Assembly (NCBI GenBank): GCA_017454915.1
Contig: JAFTCC010000065.1
Coordinates: forward strand, 1 to 64,000
Length of the DNA: 64,000 bases
Reading direction: 5' to 3'
Source of the DNA: Paludibacteraceae bacterium
Lineage (GTDB): Bacteria; Bacteroidota; Bacteroidia; Bacteroidales; Paludibacteraceae
The notes below the pieces were generated by a model. It did not search any database. It worked only from the letters and a program-made list of their open reading frames with translations, and was not told the DNA's origin. This document shows positions 19,267-27,273 of this stretch, piece by piece (the first letter of the stretch is position 1; the number at the start of each line of letters is the position of its first letter). The translations under genes and the position numbers were made by a program.

Positions 19267-19292
19267 TATTTCAAAAAAAAGTGTTAACTTTG
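19262..19292 (+). promoter_or_regulatory. rho promoter (TTTG, 19 bp, TAACTTTG)
   Basis: TTTG at 19262-19265 and TAACTTTG at 19285-19292 are separated by 19 bp, a full Bacteroidetes consensus. It predicts a leader of about 125 bases before rho. A long rho leader is consistent with Rho autoregulation known in other bacteria, but no specific attenuator was identified. Confidence 0.8.
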
Positions 19293-19422
19293 CAATGTTC
19301 ATGGAAAACTATTCCTTGAAAAGCTAAAACACCCACCTCCTCTATTTATTGAAACTAATTTTAACCGTGTGCGCATTGCGCCACTTCCACTTGCGCCACA
19401 CGACACGTTCCCAACTATATTT

Positions 19423-21243
19423 ATGACCAACTACAATTTACTGCAACTCACAACATTGATGAGTTTGAACCAAGTAAAAGAAATTGCTAAATCATTCGGT
19501 ATCAATGCGGATGACTTTACAAGCCGTTTCGAACTTGCTGACGCTATTATCAAAAGACAGAATGAGATGGCTAATGAACCGCATAATGGAGATGATGCTA
19601 ACGAGAACAACAAGGATATGGATAATGAAGAGGTTAAACCTGCCCCTAAAAAAAGAGGAAGAAAACCCAAAGCTGTTGTAGAAGCCGAAAAAGCGCAAGA
19701 AGCAAGCACAAGCAGCGAACAGCAGCCATTACCTGTTGAGCCGCAAACAGAACAACCTAAAAGACGCGGAAGACCGAGAAAAAATCCCATTGAAAATGCT
19801 GTACAAGAGCCTAATGTGGACCAAGTAGCCGTTGAAGCGGATTCAAAAGAGCAAAACGCCGCTCCAGCTATTCGATTAGAGCAGACTAAAACAATAAACC
19901 CGCAACAAAAACTGGGCGAAGAAGATGGGCTGCCGCAGCGCAAGAACATATTCGCCGACAAAGTGGCGTTAGTTAATACAGTTAAAAAAGATAGCGGCAA
20001 TGCAAGGCGAAGGGTTTCACTGACCCCAACGGCTGGAAACATTCAAATAATGCAGCAAGGGGACAATCTTGAAAACAATACCGCTGAAATTGGTCTTGAA
20101 AATGCAGCAAAAGGATTCAATTTCGACGGAATACTCAAAGGCACCGGCACTCTCGAAATAATGCCAGAAGGTTATGGATACCTGCGAAGTTCTGATTACA
20201 ACTATTTCCCTTCTCCCGATGATATATACGTGTCTCAAAGCCAAGTTAAACTTTTCGGACTCAAGAATGGCGATATGGTAACTGGCGACATCAGGCCACC
20301 AAGAGAAGGTGAACGATATTATCCGCTTATCAGAGTAAACCAAATAAACGGCAGAAGTCCTGAATACGTCCGGGACAGAGTGGCATTCGAAAACCTTACG
20401 CCACTCTTCCCTAATGAAAAATTCACTATCACCCAAGGCAAAAACGACCCGCTGAGCATGCGGATAATTGATTTGTTTGCGCCTATCGGTAAAGGACAAA
20501 GAGGGCTTATTGTCGCGCAGCCTAAAACAGGTAAGACTGTCTTGCTCAAAGAACTCGCCAATGCTATCGCTGCCAACCATCCCGAAGTTTACATGATTGT
20601 TCTGCTTATTGACGAAAGACCGGAAGAAGTAACGGATATGCAACGAAGCGTTAAGGCTGAAGTTGTCGCCTCTACATTCGATGAATCGGCTGAACATCAC
20701 GTCCATGTAGCGAGCATGGTACACGAGAAAGCCAAAAGGCTTGTAGAATGCGGACACGATGTCGTTATTCTCCTCGATTCAATTACACGACTTGCAAGAG
20801 CATACAACACTGTTTCACCTGCAAGCGGAAAAGTATTATCAGGAGGTGTGGAAGCCACTGCATTGCATAAGCCAAAACAATTCTTCGGAGCTGCCCGCAA
20901 CATCGAAAATGGCGGTTCGCTCACAATCATTGCCACTGCCCTGACTGAAACCGGCTCAAAAATGGATGACGTCATTTTCGAAGAATTTAAAGGTACTGGC
21001 AATATGGAACTGCAACTCGATAGAAAACTATCCAACAAACGCATATTCCCTGCTGTGGACATCACAGCATCTGGCACACGTCGTGACGACCTGCTGTTAG
21101 AGCCGGAAACCCTATCCAGAATTAACCTCTACAGGAGAGCTAAAATTTCAGAACGCAATTCCGTTGAGGCCATGGAACAATTACGTAAGGATATTGAGTA
21201 CACAAGAAACAACATTGAGTTCATTATATCAATGAACAGTTAA
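19423..21243 (+). CDS. rho: Transcription termination factor Rho with long disordered insertion
   Basis: Rho is an RNA-dependent hexameric ATPase that terminates transcription. The 606-residue protein is much longer than E. coli Rho (419). The extra sequence is a low-complexity, charged and Gln/Asn-rich stretch (about residues 50-230) between the N-terminal helical domain and the RNA-binding domain ([15 protein letters not shown]). It contains two AT-hook-like basic motifs, KKRGRKPK and [10 protein letters not shown]. Walker A is AQPKTGKT and Walker B is [10 protein letters not shown]. The ATG at 19423 was preferred to an upstream GTG. A similar insertion in Bacteroides thetaiotaomicron Rho is reported to drive phase separation. 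Confidence 0.96.
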   Translation: MTNYNLLQLTTLMSLNQVKEIAKSFGINADDFTSRFELADAIIKRQNEMANEPHNGDDANENNKDMDNEEVKPAPKKRGRKPKAVVEAEKAQEASTSSEQQPLPVEPQTEQPKRRGRPRKNPIENAVQEPNVDQVAVEADSKEQNAAPAIRLEQTKTINPQQKLGEEDGLPQRKNIFADKVALVNTVKKDSGNARRRVSLTPTAGNIQIMQQGDNLENNTAEIGLENAAKGFNFDGILKGTGTLEIMPEGYGYLRSSDYNYFPSPDDIYVSQSQVKLFGLKNGDMVTGDIRPPREGERYYPLIRVNQINGRSPEYVRDRVAFENLTPLFPNEKFTITQGKNDPLSMRIIDLFAPIGKGQRGLIVAQPKTGKTVLLKELANAIAANHPEVYMIVLLIDERPEEVTDMQRSVKAEVVASTFDESAEHHVHVASMVHEKAKRLVECGHDVVILLDSITRLARAYNTVSPASGKVLSGGVEATALHKPKQFFGAARNIENGGSLTIIATALTETGSKMDDVIFEEFKGTGNMELQLDRKLSNKRIFPAVDITASGTRRDDLLLEPETLSRINLYRRAKISERNSVEAMEQLRKDIEYTRNNIEFIISMNS

Positions 21244-21249
21244 TCCGTC

Positions 21250-21960
21250 ATGCACACAAAAACTGACGCCGTTATACTGCACGTTACCCCTTACGACGAC
21301 AAGTCAATCATTGTTAACCTCTACACAAAAACGGCTGGACGCATAGATTGCATGACAACAAGGGCGAGCGGCAAAAAATCGCAATACATCACTGCTATGC
21401 TCTCGCCGCTTAACATCGTCAATGTGCAAATTAGCAGTAAGCCTGCCCATACCATGGGCAGGCTTACTGCCATTGAAACTAAACATATCAATTTCAGAGA
21501 CGACCTCGCAAGACAATGCGTTAGAATGTACATTGCAGAACTACTTTTTAGAACACTAAAACAACCACTGCCAGAAACTGAATTGTTTAACTTCATCGAA
21601 CAAACAATCATAAATATAGACAGCGACATCAATATTGCAAACATACACCTGCACTTTATGCTCACACTGTCGGCATTTATGGGGTTTGAACCTAATTTGA
21701 ATGCGCAAGGACGTTTTCTCGATCTCGAGAATGGAACAATCACTGATGCCAGAAGTTCATATCAATACTGTCTTAACGAGCATTATACAGAGCTAATACG
21801 AAAAATGATGACGTCTGAATACAAGCTTGCCGAAAACGTGAAAATGACCCGAGAAGACAGGCATTTCCTAATCAAAAATCTCGAATTATACTATAAACTG
21901 CATATCGCGGACTTTGACGGTATGAAATCAACTGACACTTTGTTGCAAATATTCGATTGA
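21250..21960 (+). CDS. recO: DNA repair protein RecO
   Basis: This 236-residue protein has an N-terminal OB fold (TDAVILHVTPYDDKSIIVNL) and a C-terminal helical domain of the RecO family. RecO works with RecR to load RecA onto SSB-coated DNA. The C-terminal zinc-binding cysteines found in some RecO proteins are absent, as is common in Bacteroidetes. It starts 6 bp after rho and is likely co-transcribed. Identification rests on the N-terminal motif, length and overall pattern. Confidence 0.85.
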   Translation: MHTKTDAVILHVTPYDDKSIIVNLYTKTAGRIDCMTTRASGKKSQYITAMLSPLNIVNVQISSKPAHTMGRLTAIETKHINFRDDLARQCVRMYIAELLFRTLKQPLPETELFNFIEQTIINIDSDINIANIHLHFMLTLSAFMGFEPNLNAQGRFLDLENGTITDARSSYQYCLNEHYTELIRKMMTSEYKLAENVKMTREDRHFLIKNLELYYKLHIADFDGMKSTDTLLQIFD

Positions 21961-22028
21961 AATTGCGCTTTAAGCAACAACCATGTCAAAAACTCTTTCA
22001 AAAACGCACAAAATGAGATTTTTTTTTG

Positions 22029-22036
22029 TAAATTTG
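22029..22036 (+). promoter_or_regulatory. Possible -7 element upstream of the deoxynucleoside kinases
   Basis: TAAATTTG lies 81 bases before the first kinase ATG in a 157-bp gap after recO. No TTTG is seen 19-20 bp upstream, so the call is tentative. Confidence 0.35.
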
Positions 22037-22117
22037 CACATAATTGATTCTAATATCAAAAACATCGTTTCATTGCATTTGAAACACTGCATTTTATTTA
22101 TTACTAATTAAAAGCTG

Positions 22118-22735
22118 ATGCACATTGCCGTAGCAGGAAATATCGGAGCTGGTAAAACAACACTCACACGAATGTTGTCTGACCATTACGGCTGGGAACC
22201 AAGGTTTGAGCCGGTGGTCATTAACCCCTATCTTGAAGACTATTACCAAGACATTGCAAGATGGAGTTTTTGCCTTGAAGTATATTTCCTAAAACAACGT
22301 TTCAAAGACGTGCTCGACATAGCAAAAACTAACCACACTGTCATACAAGACAGATCCATTTACGAAGGTGTGTATGTCTTTGTGGAAAACAACTTCAGAC
22401 AAGGAAACCTTTCGCAGAGGGACTTCACAACATATATGGAACTTTTCGAGCTGATGACAACTATCACTAAAGAGCCGGACCTGATGATATATTTGAGGAA
22501 AACCGTACCAAGCCTGATAGCACAAATACAGAAAAGAGGACGGTCTTACGAGCAGACAATGCAGCTTGATTATCTCAAAGGGCTTAACGAAAGATACGAA
22601 GATTTCATTTTCAAAAAATATAAAGGGAAAGTGCTCGTCATCGAAAGCGACAACTTGGACTTTGAGCACGTGCCAACAGACTTCAGGTACATTGTCGAAA
22701 AAATTGACGCAGAACTTTTTGGACTTTTTTCGTAG
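22118..22735 (+). CDS. Deoxynucleoside kinase (first of a tandem pair)
   Basis: This 205-residue P-loop kinase of the dCK/dGK/dAK family salvages deoxynucleosides to monophosphates. The P-loop AGNIGAGKTTLTRML is at the N-terminus. The substrate-binding segment RFEPVVINPYLEDYY includes the Glu expected to act as general base. The family DRS motif is QDRSIYEG, and the lid Arg-rich segment is IQKRGRSYE. It lies 25 bp before a clearly homologous kinase, suggesting a duplicated pair with split specificity. The exact nucleoside cannot be assigned. Confidence 0.92.
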   Translation: MHIAVAGNIGAGKTTLTRMLSDHYGWEPRFEPVVINPYLEDYYQDIARWSFCLEVYFLKQRFKDVLDIAKTNHTVIQDRSIYEGVYVFVENNFRQGNLSQRDFTTYMELFELMTTITKEPDLMIYLRKTVPSLIAQIQKRGRSYEQTMQLDYLKGLNERYEDFIFKKYKGKVLVIESDNLDFEHVPTDFRYIVEKIDAELFGLFS

Positions 22736-22760
22736 AATAACAACATAAAATTATTTAATT

Positions 22761-23408
22761 ATGCATATCGCAATCGCAGGAAACATCGGAAGCGGCAAAA
22801 CAACTCTCACCAACATGCTCGCAAAGTACTACGGATGGCAACCACGATTTGAATCCGTTGAATTTAACCCCTACCTTGAGGACTTCTATGCCGACATGTC
22901 AAGGTGGAGTTTCAACCTGCAAATCTATTTCCTCAATAAAAGGTTCAAGGATGTAGTTGAAATCGGAAAAACGAAAGAAACTATCATACAAGACAGAACA
23001 ATTTATGAGGATGCGCGCATATTTGCCCCCAATCTCTATGAGCAAGGAAATATGTCCGAGAGGGATTTCAAAAACTACTGCGATTTGTTCGACCTAATGA
23101 TGAGTTTGGTCAAAATGCCCGACTTGCTTATATACATCAGATCTTCTATACCTAACCTTGTCGCACAAATCCAAAAACGAGGGAGAGAATATGAGGCATC
23201 TATTAGGATTGATTATCTGCAGGGACTTAATGACAAATACGAAAAATGGATATCTGAATATAAGGGGAAACTGCTCATTATTGACGGAGACCGAGTGAAG
23301 TTCGCTGACAACACTGAGGATTTTCGCTTCGTTACAGACAAAATCGACGCTGAATTATTTGGACTTTTCCCATTTGAAGGCACTGAAGGCGTTGGGAAAG
23401 AAGTGTAA
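22761..23408 (+). CDS. Deoxynucleoside kinase (second of a tandem pair)
   Basis: This 215-residue paralogue of the preceding gene has P-loop AGNIGSGKTTLTNML, substrate segment RFESVEFNPYLEDFY and lid segment IQKRGREYE. Two differences from its neighbour lie in functional motifs: DRT (QDRTIYEDARIF) instead of DRS, and ESVEFNP instead of EPVVINP. The C-terminus is about 10 residues longer. Tandem dAK/dGK-type genes that form heterodimers are known in lactobacilli, so a similar arrangement is possible here but untested. Confidence 0.92.
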   Translation: MHIAIAGNIGSGKTTLTNMLAKYYGWQPRFESVEFNPYLEDFYADMSRWSFNLQIYFLNKRFKDVVEIGKTKETIIQDRTIYEDARIFAPNLYEQGNMSERDFKNYCDLFDLMMSLVKMPDLLIYIRSSIPNLVAQIQKRGREYEASIRIDYLQGLNDKYEKWISEYKGKLLIIDGDRVKFADNTEDFRFVTDKIDAELFGLFPFEGTEGVGKEV

Positions 23409-23716
23409 CACCTTTCCAGCCAAACACCACACGCTCATTTACGTTCTCGCCTTACTAATTGTGTTTTTTCGCACCAGCAATTAACTCATGGACACGCATC
23501 AGACGTGTCCATGAGTGGTTAATTTCGCCCCATGCTTGCTCCGCAACTTGGCAAGTGCATAATGGCAGTAAAGCAAAAATCCGTCAGCCCATCCACTAAA
23601 TCTGTGGACCCAAATATACGTTTCACTCGTTCAATTCATGCCCCCCAAAGCAGCTCCACAGGCTCAATCTGTGGACATGACAAGGACTTTCCAAAACTAT
23701 AGCAAAGTGAGTACAA
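23409..23716. repeat. Intergenic region with three hairpins sharing GTGGAC/GTCCA cores
   Basis: No gene is seen. A perfect 13-bp stem ACTCATGGACACG / CGTGTCCATGAGT (23484-23496 and 23504-23516) has a 7-base loop and no T-tract. Two smaller hairpins follow: TCCAC...GTGGA near 23591-23609, and TCCACAG...CTGTGGA near 23655-23675. The latter two share the direct repeat AATCTGTGGAC. The first may terminate the kinase transcript, but its function is unclear. Confidence 0.5.
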
Positions 23717-23753
23717 TATAAAAAGAAAACAGCACAGGAGATTCCTGCGCTGT
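23717..23753 (-). terminator. Intrinsic terminator after the tRNA gene
   Basis: On the minus strand, ACAGCGCAGGA and TCCTGTGCTGT form an 11-bp stem with a 3-base loop and one wobble pair. TTTTCTTTTT follows. It starts 3 bases beyond the tRNA 3' end. Confidence 0.85.
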
Positions 23754-23755
23754 TG

Positions 23756-23829
23756 TGGTCCCACTAGGGCTTGAACCTAGGACCCCCTGATTATGAGTCA
23801 GATGCTCTAACCAACTGAGCTATGGGACC
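23756..23829 (-). tRNA. tRNA with anticodon CAT (tRNA-Met, or tRNA-Ile2)
   Basis: This 74-nt cloverleaf reads on the minus strand. The acceptor stem is GGTCCCA / TGGGACC with discriminator A, and the D arm is GCTC...GAGC. The anticodon stem is TCTGA / TCAGG with loop CTCATAA, and the T arm is CTAGG-TTCAAGC-CCTAG. The anticodon occupies plus-strand 23793-23795. CAT can be elongator Met or lysidine-modified Ile; sequence reading does not separate these. The first pair G-C and the elongator-type anticodon stem argue against initiator tRNA. The 3' CCA is not encoded. Confidence 0.93.
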
Positions 23830-23908
23830 AAGCATTTACTATGCTTTCTTAAATGCGACTGCAAAGGTAAGAAAAAAAATACGTCTAACAAAATAAATTA
23901 AGATTTTT

Positions 23909-24364
23909 TTACAAATTTATCACTTGTGACGTGTTGTCTTCAAATATCAAAATTATTGTCTTCACCGGCTTCAGGTTACTTTGAACTTTAGGCACGACAT
24001 TTCCGGCATTATTATTCATATCCGCAATTGGAGCCGCAACGCTTGATGGTTTGGACTCAAAATGAGCTTCTTCTGACTTTGATGCCGTGTGCGCAGAGGC
24101 AGTAAACATATCACCGTCTCCAAATAATAGCCAGTGAGGATTAATTTGCGGATAAGCCTGCATTATTTTTTTCATAACATCAAGACTCGGTTTATTGCGC
24201 CCGCTCAAGATGTGGGACAATATAGCTTGAGGAACACCTATTGACATCGCAAATTGATTTTTGTTAATCTGAAGCCACGATATTAATTTAAAGATTTGTT
24301 CCGCTCCGGTTATTGCCGGCGTCTGATCATTTGCTGGATATTCTGTTATTTCGTCTTCAAACAT
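23909..24364 (-). CDS. XRE-family helix-turn-helix regulator
   Basis: This 151-residue protein has an XRE/Cro-type helix-turn-helix (about residues 25-80). It includes FAMSIGVPQAILSHILSGRN and PSLDVMKKIMQAYPQINPHW, and is followed by WLLFGDGDMF, a common ending of this domain in Bacteroidales. The C-terminal half is low-complexity, ending in a hydrophobic strand (TIILIFEDN). No peptidase or ligand domain is seen. The ATG at 24364 was preferred because an upstream Ile-rich extension looks non-native. It has its own promoter. The target is unknown. Confidence 0.82.
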   Translation of the reverse strand: MFEDEITEYPANDQTPAITGAEQIFKLISWLQINKNQFAMSIGVPQAILSHILSGRNKPSLDVMKKIMQAYPQINPHWLLFGDGDMFTASAHTASKSEEAHFESKPSSVAAPIADMNNNAGNVVPKVQSNLKPVKTIILIFEDNTSQVINL

Positions 24365-24422
24365 GATTATTATCAAAAAAATTGCATTTTCTATATGATA
24401 ACATTTATATTATTTCAATTTA

Positions 24423-24454
24423 CAAAGATAGTAAATTTTGTTAACTTAGCCAAA
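24423..24454 (-). promoter_or_regulatory. Promoter of the XRE regulator (TTTG, 20 bp, TATCTTTG)
   Basis: On the minus strand TTTG (24454-24451) is followed after 20 bp by TATCTTTG (24430-24423). This predicts a leader of about 50 bases. It fits the Bacteroidetes consensus well. Confidence 0.75.
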
Positions 24455-25028
24455 TTATATTTGTAATAAATTTTACATAAGTTCTCAACATCAACTTGGC
24501 ATACATTTGTTAACATATCACACGCAAAAATGTCAATAATATCCAATCTTATAGATTTCAGCCATAAACGGACAATTCATCACACAATACTTAAGCTTTC
24601 CGTTTTAATACCTTTTGCACTGATTTACAAGCATTATACTCCACAACGATATATAAAATGGGCGATTATACATATTTTATTCATGCATGGCACGAATTAT
24701 GTTGCCCCGCTCAACATAAATACTTATAAATGCCTAAAAATTAAGTCTTAAACACTATTTATTCGTGATAGATTTGGCACAAATCGCTATGCATCGGGCG
24801 CCGTTTTACTTATGTATAGGTCCTGTGGTGACACTACTCGCCCGTCGCCGTGCCTCATCTGATTTTAACATTTGTATTGTGCTACGTGGTGTGCTTATTG
24901 TTTACTTTTGTAATAAGTTTTTTGTCTTTGGATATTTGTCGATAGAATGTCTTAACCTACTCTGCTGAGATTTGAATATTTTTCTATCACCTTGCGTGAG
25001 TTCGTAAATAACTGAGCCTGCAACTGCG
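24455..25028. other. Non-coding stretch, no supported gene
   Basis: About 570 bases between the XRE promoter and the yicC promoter hold no supported gene. Open frames at 24530-24751 and 24765-24968 on the plus strand have no domain, atypical composition and no promoter. No terminator with a T-tract and no tRNA were found. A small RNA cannot be excluded. Confidence 0.5.
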
Positions 25029-25060
25029 CTTGTATATGTAGAAAAAAAAATGTACCTTTG
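25029..25060 (+). promoter_or_regulatory. Promoter of the yicC-gmk-nadD-dnaX unit (CTTG, 20 bp, TACCTTTG)
   Basis: CTTG at 25029-25032 and TACCTTTG at 25053-25060 are 20 bp apart. The predicted leader is about 97 bases and contains a small hairpin, GTCTT-TTT-AAGAC, at 25071-25083. Confidence 0.7.
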
Positions 25061-25161
25061 TATAAATAATGTCTTTTTAAGACATTTCTTCTGTTAAACC
25101 TATCATTACCGCTAAAAACGGGAGAGATGTCAAATTTTGTTTAATTTTTTTTGAGAGAATT

Positions 25162-26049
25162 ATGGTTTTATCAATGACTGGCTACGGCAAAGCCGAATGC
25201 GACTTCGGCTGCAGGCACATTATTATCGAAGTTAAATCACTTAATAGCAAGCAACTTGATTTGCAAATGCGTACGGCAAGCCTATACCGCAGCCATGATA
25301 TCGAATTTCGGAACATTATTGTTGAACGTTTGTTAAGAGGAAAAGTGGACCTGAGCATCCAAGTCGAACACCGGCATGGCACGGATAACTCTATTACGAT
25401 GATCAATGAACCGGTGTTCCTCGACTATAAGCAGAGTATTGAAAGGCTATGCAAGAACAATTCCATGCCGCTGCCAGACAACATTACAGAAATTGTGCTT
25501 CGCATTCCAGACGTGTACAAGCAAGATAACGACGAGGTTTCTGACGAGGAAATAAAAGCCGTTCTTTCAACTCTCAATGCCGCGCTTGATAATTTAATCG
25601 AATTCAGAAAACAAGAAGGAGACAGCCTCAAACGGATGTTTTATAATAAACTGAAAGCAATTGAGGGATATCTTAAGGACGTCGAGCAGTACGAACACGC
25701 AAGGCTTGAACACATTCGCATGAGGCTTAATGAAGGACTTGACAAACTCGCGCAAATGCAAAAAATCGATGTCGACCGTTCAAGGCTTGAGCAAGAGATG
25801 ATATTCTATATCGAGAAACTGGACATCAACGAAGAAAAAGTTAGGCTCAAAAACCATCTCGAGTATTTTGCCGCTACGATGGAAAATGAAGACAACATCG
25901 GTAAAAAACTCGGATTTATAGCGCAAGAAATGGGGCGAGAGATTAACACATTGGGCTCAAAATCCAATCAGAGTGACATGCAAATACTCGTCGTAAAAAT
26001 GAAAGACGAGCTTGAACAAATTAAAGAGCAAGTGCTTAATGTTCTTTGA
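25162..26049 (+). CDS. YicC/YloC family endoribonuclease
   Basis: This 295-residue protein begins with the family signature SMTGYGKAECDFGCRHI and has the conserved EVKSLNSKQLD. Its C-terminal domain (DUF1732) includes LEQEMIFYIEKLDINEE, ENEDNIGKKLGFIAQEMGRE and NTLGSKSN. E. coli YicC is reported to be an endoribonuclease acting on small RNA. The conserved order with guanylate kinase and nadD is typical of Bacteroidales. It leads the operon. Confidence 0.93.
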   Translation: MVLSMTGYGKAECDFGCRHIIIEVKSLNSKQLDLQMRTASLYRSHDIEFRNIIVERLLRGKVDLSIQVEHRHGTDNSITMINEPVFLDYKQSIERLCKNNSMPLPDNITEIVLRIPDVYKQDNDEVSDEEIKAVLSTLNAALDNLIEFRKQEGDSLKRMFYNKLKAIEGYLKDVEQYEHARLEHIRMRLNEGLDKLAQMQKIDVDRSRLEQEMIFYIEKLDINEEKVRLKNHLEYFAATMENEDNIGKKLGFIAQEMGREINTLGSKSNQSDMQILVVKMKDELEQIKEQVLNVL

Positions 26050-26083
26050 ATTAGAAGTTTTACGTAAAGCTGAGGTTTAATAT

Positions 26084-26647
26084 ATGATTGTCATTTTTTG
26101 TGCACCATCTGGTTCCGGCAAAAGCACTATTGTGCATCATCTGCTCGAAAAATTTCATGACCTTGAGTTCTCCATTTCTGCCACGAGCAGACCTCCACGA
26201 GGGAAAGAACAGGACGGCGTTGACTATTATTTCATCAGCGCAGATGATTTTAGGCAGAAAATCAAGGCTGGTGAGTTCGTCGAATATGAGGAAGTGTACG
26301 GCGGCAGGCTATACGGGACTCTCAAAAGCGAAATCGAGAGAATAGAAAAAAACGGACATCACGTGATTTTTGACATTGACGTGAAAGGCGGCATAAACCT
26401 CAAACGTATATTCGGTGACGACGCTCTATCAGTATTTATTGCACCGCCAAGCATTGACGAACTTAGGCGTAGGCTGGTAGGAAGAAACACTGACGCCCCA
26501 GAAATGATTGAAGAAAGGCTTGCAAAGGCACATATTGAGATGGAGGATGCGCCACAATTTGATGTTATCATCGTTAATGATAACCTCAATGATGCATTAA
26601 AAGAATCCGAAATGCTTGTTGATAATTTCATTCATGCTAAAAAATGA
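26084..26647 (+). CDS. gmk: Guanylate kinase
   Basis: Guanylate kinase converts GMP to GDP using ATP. The 187-residue protein is of normal length. The P-loop is APSGSGKSTIVHHL, and the GMP-binding region is SATSRPPRGKEQDGVDYYF. Further conserved elements are EYEEVYGGRLYGT and DIDVKGGINL. It overlaps nadD by 4 bp (ATGA), showing translational coupling. Confidence 0.97.
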   Translation: MIVIFCAPSGSGKSTIVHHLLEKFHDLEFSISATSRPPRGKEQDGVDYYFISADDFRQKIKAGEFVEYEEVYGGRLYGTLKSEIERIEKNGHHVIFDIDVKGGINLKRIFGDDALSVFIAPPSIDELRRRLVGRNTDAPEMIEERLAKAHIEMEDAPQFDVIIVNDNLNDALKESEMLVDNFIHAKK

Positions 26648-27237
26648 CTACCTGCATTTTTCCCGGCTCTTTCAATCCGATACATAATGGCCACATCAAC
26701 CTTGCGCAGTATGTATTAGACAATTGTGAAATTGACGAACTATGGCTGATGGTTTCACCTGAAAATCCACTTAAGACCGGCCTTTACACCGTTTCGGCTC
26801 AAGACAGGCTTGCCATGCTCAATATCGCTGTAAAAGAAAGGCCATCATTGCGGGCGTCGGATTATGAACTCAAGTTGCCTACTCCAACATATACCTGCAA
26901 CACGTTGCGAAGTCTCAAATGCGATTTTCCCGACAGGGACTTCGCTCTGCTTGTGGGGGCTGACAATATGGTTGTTTTTGACCGGTGGCGAGAATATCAA
27001 TTCATAATCGACAATTTTCCGATACTTGTGTATCCTCGTCCTGGAATTGACATTGAAAAACTTAAAATCAAGTACCCTACTATGCGAATCGTTGACGGTG
27101 CTCCGCAGTTTGAAGTTAGCAGCACGCAAATCAGGCAACGCATTGTCAATGGCGCTAATTGTGATACGCTGCTCGACCGTGAAGTCTTGAAATATATCAA
27201 AAGAAAAAAACTATATCGGGTAAATGCCCCTAAATGA
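26644..27237 (+). CDS. nadD: Nicotinate-nucleotide adenylyltransferase
   Basis: NadD converts nicotinate mononucleotide and ATP to deamido-NAD. The 197-residue protein has the nucleotidyltransferase motif PGSFNPIHNGHINLA, with the HxGH-type signature, near its N-terminus. The second motif, SSTQIRQRI, lies near residue 158. A separate NadR-like kinase domain is encoded at 45.3 kb. It is coupled to gmk and followed after 36 bp by dnaX. Confidence 0.95.
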   Translation: MTTCIFPGSFNPIHNGHINLAQYVLDNCEIDELWLMVSPENPLKTGLYTVSAQDRLAMLNIAVKERPSLRASDYELKLPTPTYTCNTLRSLKCDFPDRDFALLVGADNMVVFDRWREYQFIIDNFPILVYPRPGIDIEKLKIKYPTMRIVDGAPQFEVSSTQIRQRIVNGANCDTLLDREVLKYIKRKKLYRVNAPK

Positions 27238-27273
27238 GCTTTTTAACAGTATAAAATTCAATAATTATAACAA

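Noticed and set aside
24767-24795. TTTGGCAC sequence in the gap before yicC as another sigma-54-like promoter
   Set aside because: No TTG at the -12 spacing and the nearest gene already has a better promoter at 25029-25060.
24530-24968. Two short plus-strand frames in the gap before yicC
   Set aside because: No promoter, no recognisable domain, and amino-acid composition unlike neighbouring genes.
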